From assembly GCA_023565505.1 (NCBI GenBank), contig JAIMBI010000014.1:1-64000 (forward strand): DNA of 64,000 nt. The letters run 5' to 3'. The position numbers were made by a program, and so were the translations under genes. The DNA comes from Actinomycetes bacterium. GTDB lineage: Bacteria > Bacillota > Sulfobacillia > Sulfobacillales > JAIMBI01. Every line of letters begins with the position of its first letter. Within the stretch, counting starts at the first letter, position 1. The notes below the pieces were generated by a model that was given only the letters and a program-made list of their open reading frames with translations, had not been told where the DNA came from and did no database searches. Of this stretch, positions 37,327-45,642 are shown piece by piece.

Positions 37327-38400
37327 GTGAGCCGTAGCGAGGACTCGACCCTGCCGCCGGCACCGGCGGCATCCGGCCCGACGCCCGAGGCCGCCCTCAC
37401 GGATCCCCGGGCGCCGGAGTGGCTCCTGCCCCACCCGACCATCGACACCGCGGCTATCGAGCAGGAGATACACCAGAGCCTCCGCGAGCGCCGGGCCGCC
37501 GGCGCGCTCACGGAGCAGCTGGTGGACCTGCTCTACCGGGAGCGGCTCGACTACGGCCGGCCCGACGCGGCCGACCTCGGCGTCCGCGGGTACATAGACC
37601 AACTCCTGGCCATGCCCCCGCTCCGCGCCGACTTCCGCCCGGTCTCGGTCCGCCGCGGCGTCGGCCGCCTCATCCAGGCCGTCAAGCGGCTGGCCGTCTG
37701 GGCGGTGCGGGGACTGGTGCAGGACGTGGCCGAGCAGCAGAACGCGGTCAACCGGACGGTCGCCGTGGTGCTCGACCGCCTGGCCGCCGCCGTCGACCAG
37801 AAGGTAGACCGGCGCGCCGACGAGACCGTCCTCGGCGTCGACCGGCTCGCCTTCTACCGGGCCCTCCGCTATCCCGAGCCGTTTCCGGTGGACCTCGTGG
37901 CGCGCCTGGTGCCGGAAGGCGCCCGCGTCTGGGACCTCGGCGCGGGCGACGGCACCGTGCTCGCCGCCCTGAGCCACGCCCGCGGCCTGGGGGTGGAGTG
38001 GTCCCCCTCGCTGGTGCGGGCGGCGGAACAGGCAGGCCAGACGGTCCTGCACGCCGACCTGGTGGACTTCCTGGCGGAGCGTGCGGGCGAGACGGCGGAC
38101 GTCATCCTGCTCGCCCGAGTGGTCGACCACCTCTGGCCGCGGACCCTGGTCGAGGTGCTCCAGCTCGCCCGCGAGCGGCTCGCGCCAGGCACGGGCCGGC
38201 TCCTGGTGGCCTCCGGCCCGCGCGCCTACGTGGAGCGGGACCTCTTTGCGGTGCGGTTCTATCCCTGCGCCGCCCTGGTGGCGCTCCTCGAGGCGGAGGG
38301 CTTCGCGGTGCAGCTCTGGACCCCCGCCGGCGTCCGGCCGGCGGCCGGGGCCGAACCCGACGGCTGGTACGTGCTGGAGGCCACGCCCGCCGATGGCTGA
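37327..38400 (+). CDS. Class I SAM-dependent methyltransferase with helical N-terminal region
   Basis: VWDLGAGDGTVLAALSHARGLGVEWSPSLVRAAEQAGQTVLHADLVDFLAE (motif I and following); long helical N-terminus. Confidence 0.75.
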   Translation: MSRSEDSTLPPAPAASGPTPEAALTDPRAPEWLLPHPTIDTAAIEQEIHQSLRERRAAGALTEQLVDLLYRERLDYGRPDAADLGVRGYIDQLLAMPPLRADFRPVSVRRGVGRLIQAVKRLAVWAVRGLVQDVAEQQNAVNRTVAVVLDRLAAAVDQKVDRRADETVLGVDRLAFYRALRYPEPFPVDLVARLVPEGARVWDLGAGDGTVLAALSHARGLGVEWSPSLVRAAEQAGQTVLHADLVDFLAERAGETADVILLARVVDHLWPRTLVEVLQLARERLAPGTGRLLVASGPRAYVERDLFAVRFYPCAALVALLEAEGFAVQLWTPAGVRPAAGAEPDGWYVLEATPADG

Positions 38401-39568
38401 GCGGTGGCGCATCGGGCTGGTGGTGCCCCGCTTCGGGGCGGACGTCTACGGCGGGGCCGAGACCCACGCCCGCACCCTGGCGCACGCGCTGGCCGAGCTG
38501 GGCCACACGGTCGACGTGCTCACCACGACGGCCCGGTCCGCGCTCAGCTGGCTGCCCCGGACGGCGCCCGGCACGGCGGTGGAGGACGGCCTGGTGGTCC
38601 GCCGCTTCGACCCCGAGCCGCGCGACTGGACCACCTACGGCCGCCTGCTCGACCGGCTGGAGCGGGAGGGGGCGCTCGGGCCCGAGGACGCCCGGGCCCT
38701 GGTGCGGGCCATGGGCCGAAGCCCCGCCCTCGTCGACTATCTCGCGGCCGAGGCCGACCGCCGCGACTGGTGGCTCTTCATCCCCTACCTCTTCGCCACG
38801 ACCCTGGAAGGCATCCACGCCGTGCCCCGCGCAGTCCTCGTCCCCTGCCTGCACGACGAGCCGCTGGCCGCCCTGGCGCCGGTGGCCGAGGCGTTCGCCG
38901 CGGCCGCGGCCGTATGGTACAACACCCCCGAGGAGGCCGAGCTGGGCCTCCGGCGGTTCGGGCGCCCCGGACCCGTGGTGGGCATCTGGACGGAGCCGGC
39001 CGAGCCGGACCGCCGGATCCTCGAGGACCTCCGCGCCCGGGGGCTTCCGCCCCGCTACCTCCTCTACGTGGGCCGGCTCGAGCACGGCAAGGGGGTCGGG
39101 GAGTTGTTCGCCTGGCACCGGGTGCTCGTCGAGGCGGCGGACGACGCCCCGGCCCTGGTGGCCGTGGGGGAGGGCCCGGTCGAGCCGGACCCCGACGCGG
39201 CGGTGGTCTTCCGGCGGGCCCCGCCGGCGGTCAAGCACGCCCTCTACGCCGGGGCCCTGGCGCTGGTGCTGCCCTCGGTCCGGGAGAGCCTCTCCCTGGT
39301 CCTCCTGGAAGCCTGGCAGCACGGCCTGCCCGTCCTGGTGCGGGCGGGGTCCCCGGTCACGACGGGCCACGTGCGCCGCTCGGGCGGCGGACTCGTGGTC
39401 GACGGGCCGGCCGCCTTCGCCGCCGCCGTCCTGGCCTTGGTGCGGCGCCCCCGGCTCCGCGCCGCGCTGGGGGCGGCCGGCCGGCGCTACGTGGCGGCGC
39501 GCTGGAGTCCGGCGGCGGTCAAGGCGCGCCTTCGGGCGGCGCTCGCCGATCTCGCCGCCCTGTCCTAG
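38393..39568 (+). CDS. Glycosyltransferase family 4
   Basis: RWRIGLVVPRFGADVYGGAETHARTLAHALAELGHTVDVLTT...LYVGRLEHGKGVGELFAWHR...VLPSVRESLSLVLLEAWQHGLPVLV. Confidence 0.92.
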   Translation: MAERWRIGLVVPRFGADVYGGAETHARTLAHALAELGHTVDVLTTTARSALSWLPRTAPGTAVEDGLVVRRFDPEPRDWTTYGRLLDRLEREGALGPEDARALVRAMGRSPALVDYLAAEADRRDWWLFIPYLFATTLEGIHAVPRAVLVPCLHDEPLAALAPVAEAFAAAAAVWYNTPEEAELGLRRFGRPGPVVGIWTEPAEPDRRILEDLRARGLPPRYLLYVGRLEHGKGVGELFAWHRVLVEAADDAPALVAVGEGPVEPDPDAAVVFRRAPPAVKHALYAGALALVLPSVRESLSLVLLEAWQHGLPVLVRAGSPVTTGHVRRSGGGLVVDGPAAFAAAVLALVRRPRLRAALGAAGRRYVAARWSPAAVKARLRAALADLAALS

Positions 39569-39582
39569 AGGAGGAGTCCGCG

Positions 39583-40686
39583 ATGCGGGTGGATCAGGTG
39601 CTTCCGGGCTTCAACCGCGGGGACGCGATGTCCAACGCGGCCCGGTTCCTCAGGCGGCAGCTCGCCGCGCGGGGGTTCGCCACGGCCATCTACGCCGAGC
39701 ACATCCAACCCCGGGCGCGCGACGAGGCCATCGACGTGGAGCACTTCTTCGCCGCCCCGCCGCCGGACCTCACCATCTACCACTACGGCATCGGCACGCC
39801 GGTGACGGCCCGGCTCCGCCGCCGGCCGGAACCGAAGCTCATGATCTACCACAACGTGACCCCGGCGCACTACTTCGTCGGCGTCAACGAGGAACTGGCC
39901 CGCCTCTGCCGGCTGGGCCGGACGGACCTGGTCGCCGACCGCCGCCGGTACGACGCGGTCTTCGCCGTCTCGGAGTACAACCGGCGCGAGCTCCTGCGCC
40001 TCGGCTACGAGCAGGTGGATCTCTGGCCGCTGCCCATCGACTGGAGCGACTACGACCGGGAGCCGGACGCGGCCGTGCTCCGGACGCTCGAGCGGCTCGG
40101 CGGCCCGCACCTCCTGTTCGTCGGCCGCATCTCGGTCAACAAGCGGCAGGACGACGTCATCCGCGCCTACGCCGCCTTCCGGCGCCTCTTCGCGCCCACC
40201 GCCCACCTCTGGCTGGTCGGGACGGCGGTCGGCCAGGAGTCCTACCTCGAGGCGCTCCGGCGCCTGGCCCAAGCGCTCGGAGTCGCCGACGGGACGCACT
40301 TCATCGGCCACGCCTCCTTCCCGGAACTGTTGGGCTACTACCACGGGGCCCATCTCTTCCTCTCCATGAGCGAGCACGAGGGCCTCGGCATCCCGCTGCT
40401 CGAGGCGATGTACTTCGGCGTCCCGGTCGTGGCCCACGCCGCCGCCGCCGTCCCCGAGACGGTGGCGGACGCGGGTCTCCTCTTCACCGAGAAGCGCTTC
40501 GACGCCGTCGCCGCCCTCCTCGACCGGGTGCTCTCGGACCGGGCGCTCCGCGACCAGCTGGTGGCCGCGGGGCGGCGGCGGGTCCTCGACTTCGCCCCCG
40601 AGCGGTGCATGGCCCGCTTCGACGCGCTGCTCGCCGAGCGCTTCCCGCGCCTCTTCGACGGCGCCACGGCCGCGCCGGCGCGGTAA
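39583..40686 (+). CDS. Glycosyltransferase family 4
   Basis: MRVDQVLPGFNRGDAMSNAARFLRRQL...LLFVGRISVNKRQDDVIRAYAAF...LFLSMSEHEGLGIPLLEAMYFGVPVVAH; SD GAGGAGG. Confidence 0.92.
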   Translation: MRVDQVLPGFNRGDAMSNAARFLRRQLAARGFATAIYAEHIQPRARDEAIDVEHFFAAPPPDLTIYHYGIGTPVTARLRRRPEPKLMIYHNVTPAHYFVGVNEELARLCRLGRTDLVADRRRYDAVFAVSEYNRRELLRLGYEQVDLWPLPIDWSDYDREPDAAVLRTLERLGGPHLLFVGRISVNKRQDDVIRAYAAFRRLFAPTAHLWLVGTAVGQESYLEALRRLAQALGVADGTHFIGHASFPELLGYYHGAHLFLSMSEHEGLGIPLLEAMYFGVPVVAHAAAAVPETVADAGLLFTEKRFDAVAALLDRVLSDRALRDQLVAAGRRRVLDFAPERCMARFDALLAERFPRLFDGATAAPAR

Positions 40687-40794
40687 AACCTGTCCGGTGC
40701 CGGCCCCGACGGCGGCGTGATAGAATGTGACGGCGTCCGACGGCGGCGACGCCGCGGACCTGCGGGCGGACAGGGCGACGAGGAGGCTTCGGCG

Positions 40795-42186
40795 ATGGCG
40801 GTCGAGACGGTCCCGGCCGAGGAGCGGGTGGGCATCACCTCGCTCCGGTGGACGGTGCCGCTCGCCTTCGCCGCCTTCGCCACCTCGGTGGCGCTCCTGC
40901 GCTACCACGTGTTCCTCGCCGGCGGATTCGACCTCGGGCTGTACCAGCAGGGCCTGTGGGCCCTCTGGCACGAAGGGCTTTCGGCGTGGTCGTCGTGGGG
41001 CGGCTATCCGGTCCTCGCCCGCGGCGCCTCCTGGCTCCTCCTTCCCCTCGCCCCGCTGTACGTGCTCTTCGGCGTGGGGTTCCTGCTGCTCCTGCAGGCG
41101 TTCTTCGTGGGCACCGGTTATCTCTTCCTCTTCGACTGGCTCGCCGAGCGCGGCGCGCCCTGGGCGGCGGTGCGGCGGCTCGGGTGGCTCTACCTGCTCA
41201 ACCCCGTCCTATGGGGCGCGACGCTGTTCGACTTCCACCCGCTGCTGCTCGCGGTGCCGGCCCTCCTGGCGGCGATCTCCCTGGCGGAGCGGGGGCGGTA
41301 CCGCGGCGCCCTGGGCTGGGGGGCGGTGGCTCTGGCCAGCCACGTCCTCGCGGTCCTGCCCGCGGCGGCGGCGGGCGTGGTGTGGCTCGTGCGCCGCCGG
41401 GTCGGGCCGGGGCTGGCGGCGCTGGGTCTCGCGGCCGCCGTCCTGGCCGTCGACCTCGCGGCGCTCGCCCGCCTCGACCCGCACGGCCCGGTGATCCTCA
41501 CCCTCCTGTACGGGGAGCCGCGCCTCCCCGCCGGCTGGCTCGCCCACGTGGGCGCCGCCCTGACCCGCCCGTCGACCTGGGTCTGGCTCGGGTGGCTCCT
41601 CGGGCCGTTCGCCGTGCAGGGCTGGCCCGGCCGGGGGGCGCTCTGGCTCGTCGCCCTGGTCCCCTGGCTCCTGCTCGACCTGTCCGCGACCCTGCCCGCG
41701 GCGACCGACCCGTTCACCCAGCTCGCCGCCCCGGCCCTGGTGCCGCTCTTCCTGGCCTGGGCCGAGGCTCCCGAGGCCGGCGCCGCCGGCTCGAGGGGGT
41801 GGCCCAAGGTGGCCCTGGCGGTGGCGGTGGCGCTGTTCTTCGCGTTCCTCGCCCGGGAGGCGGGGCTCCGCCACCAGGCGCCGGCGACCCACGAGGCGGC
41901 GGCGCTCGCGGCGGCGGTGGCGGCGGTGCCGCCGGGGGCCCGGGTGTACTGCCAGGACTTCGTCGCCCCGCACCTGGCCGACCGGGCGGCACTGCTCCCG
42001 GTGCGGCCCGGGGTACGGTTCGCCGCCCCCGGCTACGTGGTGCTCGACACCCAAAAGGGCACCGCCGCCGCCCCGCTCGCGGCCGTGCGGGCCGACGCGG
42101 CGCGGCTCCGCCGGACGGCGGTGACGGTCTTCGACCAGGAGGGCGTCTTGGTGTTCCGCCTCGTCCGCACGGTGGAGGGGGTGTGA
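40795..42186 (+). CDS. DUF2079-type multi-pass membrane protein
   Basis: FAAFATSVALLRYHVFLAGGFDLGLYQQGLWALWHEG... LLLQAFFVGTGYLFLFDWLAER ... DFHPLLLAVPALLAAISLAERGRY: DUF2079 pattern. Confidence 0.85.
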   Translation: MAVETVPAEERVGITSLRWTVPLAFAAFATSVALLRYHVFLAGGFDLGLYQQGLWALWHEGLSAWSSWGGYPVLARGASWLLLPLAPLYVLFGVGFLLLLQAFFVGTGYLFLFDWLAERGAPWAAVRRLGWLYLLNPVLWGATLFDFHPLLLAVPALLAAISLAERGRYRGALGWGAVALASHVLAVLPAAAAGVVWLVRRRVGPGLAALGLAAAVLAVDLAALARLDPHGPVILTLLYGEPRLPAGWLAHVGAALTRPSTWVWLGWLLGPFAVQGWPGRGALWLVALVPWLLLDLSATLPAATDPFTQLAAPALVPLFLAWAEAPEAGAAGSRGWPKVALAVAVALFFAFLAREAGLRHQAPATHEAAALAAAVAAVPPGARVYCQDFVAPHLADRAALLPVRPGVRFAAPGYVVLDTQKGTAAAPLAAVRADAARLRRTAVTVFDQEGVLVFRLVRTVEGV

Positions 42187-42188
42187 GG

Positions 42189-43022
42189 ATGACGGCGGCA
42201 CGTCCCGACGCCCCGGCGGGTCCGCGGCCGGCCCTCTGGCGCCGGCTGGTCCGGCCCGGGTCCCGGCGGTGGGTGGAGCTCATCCGCAACCTCGCCGTGC
42301 GCGACGTCGAGACCCGGTACAAGCACTCGCTCCTGGGTCTCTACTGGGCGCTCATCAACCCGCTGGTGATGGCGCTCATCTACTCGTTCGTGTTCGGCAC
42401 CATCTTCCACGCCAACTCCGGGACCATCCCGTACGTGGTCTTCCTGCTGACGGGGCTGACGTTCTGGAACCTCTTCAACAACGGCGTCATGTCGGCCACG
42501 GTGAGCATCACCGGCAACGCCCAGCTCCTCGCCAAGCTCTACTTCCCCCGCGTGGTCCTGCCCACCGCGGCGGTGCTGGCGCGGCTCATCGACTTCGGGT
42601 TCTCCTTCGTGATCCTGCTGGTGTTCATCGCGGTGTACCGGGTGCCGCTGCACTGGAGCTTCCTGTTCCTGCCGCTCGTGCTGGTGCCGCAGATCCTGTT
42701 CACCCTGGGCGTCTCGTTCCTCACGGCGGCGCTCAACGTGCTCTACCGCGACATGAACCAGCTCATCGGCTTATTCTTGATGCTGTGGATGTACCTGACG
42801 CCGGTGATGTACCCGGCCACGAACCTGCCCACGGACTTCCAGGCGGTGATGCTGCTGAACCCCATGGGCAACTTCGTGGAGATGGAGCGGGATCTCTTGT
42901 TCCTCGGGCACATCGGCCACCCGTCGTACGTCTGGACCATGCTGGTGTGGACGGTGTTCGTCTACGCCCTGGGGCTCCGGGTGTTCAAGCGGATCGAGCC
43001 CCTGTTCGCCGAGGTGATGTGA
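42189..43022 (+). CDS. wzm: Polysaccharide/teichoic-acid-type ABC exporter permease (Wzm/TagG-like)
   Basis: WVELIRNLAVRDVETRYKHSLLGLYWALINPLVMALIYSFVFGTIF...NVLYRDMNQLIGLFLMLWMYLTPVMYP. Confidence 0.92.
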   Translation: MTAARPDAPAGPRPALWRRLVRPGSRRWVELIRNLAVRDVETRYKHSLLGLYWALINPLVMALIYSFVFGTIFHANSGTIPYVVFLLTGLTFWNLFNNGVMSATVSITGNAQLLAKLYFPRVVLPTAAVLARLIDFGFSFVILLVFIAVYRVPLHWSFLFLPLVLVPQILFTLGVSFLTAALNVLYRDMNQLIGLFLMLWMYLTPVMYPATNLPTDFQAVMLLNPMGNFVEMERDLLFLGHIGHPSYVWTMLVWTVFVYALGLRVFKRIEPLFAEVM

Positions 43023-43813
43023 TGGCCGCCGTCATCGAGGTCGAGCACGTGTGGAAGCAGTTCCTGCTCCGGCGGGACCGGGCCGACAGCATCGGCCAGC
43101 TCCTGTTCCGCATGCTGCCCACCTGGCGCCGGCCGCGGCCCAAGGCGGAGCCGTTCTGGGCGCTCCGCGACGTGAGCTTCACCGTGGAGCAGGGCAAGAG
43201 CCTCGGCATCATCGGCAACAACGGGTCGGGGAAGAGCACCATGCTGAAGCTCCTCACCCAGACCATGCGGCCCACGCGGGGCACCATCCGCGTGAGCGGC
43301 CGGATCTCCGCCCTCATCGAGCTCGGGGCGGGGTTCCACCCCGACTTCACCGGGCGCGAGAACATCTACCTCAACGCCTCCATCCTGGGCTTCACGCGGC
43401 GGGAGATCGAGGGGAAGATCCCGGAGATCATCGCCTTCTCGGAGCTCGAGCCGTTCATCGACACGCCCGTGAAGTACTACTCCTCGGGGATGCACGCCCG
43501 GCTCGGGTTCGCCGTGGCCACGGCCGTCCAGCCCGACATCCTCATCGTCGACGAGGTGCTGGCCGTGGGCGACGAGGGCTTCCAGAAGAAGTGCATGGAC
43601 AAGATCCTCGCCATGAAGCGGGAGGGCGTGAGCATCCTCCTGGTCTCGCACGCGCTCGACACCATCGAGGCGCTCATGGACGAGGCCATCTGGCTCGACC
43701 ACGGCGAGGTGCGGGCGGCAGGCCCGCCCCACGAGGTCGTCCAGGCCTACCGCAAGGGCGCGTTCAACACCGAGGGGCCGCCGGTGGCGGAGCTCCGGGA
43801 GCACTGGGGTTAG
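43022..43813 (+). CDS. wzt: Polysaccharide ABC exporter ATP-binding protein (Wzt/TagH-like)
   Basis: WALRDVSFTVEQGKSLGIIGNNGSGKSTMLKLLTQTMRPTRGTIRVSGRISALIELGAGFHPDFTGRENIYLNASILGFTRREIEGKIPEIIAFSELEPFIDTPVKYYSSGMHARLGFAVATAVQPDILIVDEVLAVGD. Confidence 0.95.
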   Translation: MAAVIEVEHVWKQFLLRRDRADSIGQLLFRMLPTWRRPRPKAEPFWALRDVSFTVEQGKSLGIIGNNGSGKSTMLKLLTQTMRPTRGTIRVSGRISALIELGAGFHPDFTGRENIYLNASILGFTRREIEGKIPEIIAFSELEPFIDTPVKYYSSGMHARLGFAVATAVQPDILIVDEVLAVGDEGFQKKCMDKILAMKREGVSILLVSHALDTIEALMDEAIWLDHGEVRAAGPPHEVVQAYRKGAFNTEGPPVAELREHWG

Positions 43814-43815
43814 CG

Positions 43816-45642
43816 ATGGGCGAGACCTCCCCGACGGCCCGGACCGCCCCGCCCGCAGGCCGGATCTCCCCCGAGGCCCTGGGCGACCTGGTCGAGACCC
43901 GCGCGAGCGAACGGCGCGCCCTGATGGAGACCATCTGCCGGCTCCGGGAGGCGGCCCTGGCACCAGACCTTCGTCCCCCGCCCCGGCCGGTCCGCCTCCT
44001 CTACCGCATCCGGCGACGCCCGCGGCCCTGGCAGCGCCTCGCCGACTGGCGGGCGACGCTGCCCGAGGACCCCGCCTACCGCGCCTGGGCGCTGGCCCAC
44101 GAGCCCCCGCTGGTGGTCCGTCCCGACCCGCCCCGGCCGCCGGTGGCGTTCTGGGTGCGGCTCCTGCCGGCCGTCGACCCCGCGCGCTACCGTCCCCTCG
44201 CGGAAAGCCTCGACCGCGTGGCGCGCCCCGCCGACCGGAAGGTGTACGTCGCGGCGGCGGACCGGCCCGACGTGTTCGGCCCCGGCTGGGTCCGCGTCGC
44301 CCCGGACGACGGCGGAGCCGCGCGGCGCGTGCTGCCCCCCGCCGCGTGGGTGCTCTGGTTCGACGCGCCGGGCGTCGTGCCGTTCTGGCTCTGGGCCGCC
44401 CTGGCCCCCCACCTGGCCGAGGCGGGCGCCGCGGTGCTCTACGCCGACGAGGACGTGCTCCGCGCCGGCCGCCGCGCCGCGCCGCAGTTCAAGCCGGAGT
44501 TCGCGCCGGCGATGCTCCGGGCGACGCACTACCTCACCGGCCTGTTGGCGGTGCGCCGCGACCGGTTCGAGGGCGCCTGGCCGGTCGCGTCCGGCTATGC
44601 CCTGGCCCTGGCCGTCACCCAGGAGGCGACGGCCGTGCGCCACGTGCCGGAGGTGCTGTTCTCGGCCCTCGATCCGCCGGCGCGGGACGCCGAGGAGGAG
44701 TGGCAGGCGCTCCGGGCCGCGCTGGACCCCACCGGTTGGACGGCGGCGCGCACCGCCGTCCCCGCCGTCTTCGCGGTCCGCCCGCGCGTGGCGGCCTGGC
44801 CGTCTGTGGCCGTCATCATCCCGTCGCGGGACAACTGGCCCTACCTCTCCCGCTGCCTGGCCTCGCTTGAGCCGGCGACGTACCCGGACCTCTCCGTGCT
44901 GGTGGTCGACAACGGCAGTCGCGACCCGACGACGCTCGCCGGTCTCGCGACGCTCGGGGGGCGGATCCGGGTGCGGCGGGACGACCGCCCCTTCCACTTC
45001 GCCCGCCTGATGAACGCCGCCGCGCGGGAGGTGGACGCCGAGGTGCTGCTCTTCCTCAACGACGACACCGAGGCGCTGGCGCCGGACTGGATCCAGGCCA
45101 TGGTGGCCCATCTCGCGGATCCCGGCGTCGGGGCCGTGGGGGCGGTGCTGCTGTTCCCCGACGGTCGCATCCAGCACGCCGGGGTGGTGCTCGGCATCCG
45201 GGGCGGCGCGGCCCATGCCTTCAAGTTCCACCCCTGGGGGGAACGGGTCTACCACGACTACCCGCTGCTCGTCCGGGAGTGGTCCGCGGTCACGGGCGCC
45301 TGCCTCGCCGTCCGGCGGGAGACGTTCTGGGCCGTCGGAGGCTTCGACGAGGCATACGCCGCCTCGTTCAACGACATCGATCTGTGCCTCCGGCTCGGGG
45401 AGCGAGGCCTTCGCATCCTGTGCACCCCCGAGGCCCGGCTGGTCCACCACGAGACCATAAGCCGCCCCCGGACCATGGACCCCGAGGAGGTGCGCCGCTT
45501 CATCGCGCGCTGGAGCCAGCACCTCGCCCGGCCCGACCCGTACTACAGCCCCCACCTCTCCCAGTGGACGGAGGACTTCACGCCCCGGGTGGTCGACGTG
45601 GCGCCGGCCGCCGGGGCCGAGCGGGAGGCCCGGCGGCCGTGA
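43816..45642 (+). CDS. Glycosyltransferase family 2 with N-terminal extension
   Basis: VAVIIPSRDNWPYLSRCLASLEPATYPDLSVLVVDNGSRDP...LLFLNDDTEALAPDWIQAMVAHLADPGVGAVGAVLLFPDGRIQHAGVVLG...GGFDEAYAASFNDIDLCLRLGERG. Confidence 0.93.
   Translation: MGETSPTARTAPPAGRISPEALGDLVETRASERRALMETICRLREAALAPDLRPPPRPVRLLYRIRRRPRPWQRLADWRATLPEDPAYRAWALAHEPPLVVRPDPPRPPVAFWVRLLPAVDPARYRPLAESLDRVARPADRKVYVAAADRPDVFGPGWVRVAPDDGGAARRVLPPAAWVLWFDAPGVVPFWLWAALAPHLAEAGAAVLYADEDVLRAGRRAAPQFKPEFAPAMLRATHYLTGLLAVRRDRFEGAWPVASGYALALAVTQEATAVRHVPEVLFSALDPPARDAEEEWQALRAALDPTGWTAARTAVPAVFAVRPRVAAWPSVAVIIPSRDNWPYLSRCLASLEPATYPDLSVLVVDNGSRDPTTLAGLATLGGRIRVRRDDRPFHFARLMNAAAREVDAEVLLFLNDDTEALAPDWIQAMVAHLADPGVGAVGAVLLFPDGRIQHAGVVLGIRGGAAHAFKFHPWGERVYHDYPLLVREWSAVTGACLAVRRETFWAVGGFDEAYAASFNDIDLCLRLGERGLRILCTPEARLVHHETISRPRTMDPEEVRRFIARWSQHLARPDPYYSPHLSQWTEDFTPRVVDVAPAAGAEREARRP

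Noticed and set aside
37419-40730. 1103-codon plus-strand ORF (and similar 760-1016 codon ORFs at 38404, 19827, 42269)
   Set aside because: Shadow frames over clear methyltransferase, glycosyltransferase and exporter genes; composition R/G/A/P-rich. The real CDS in 19827..22877 is only the GalE portion.
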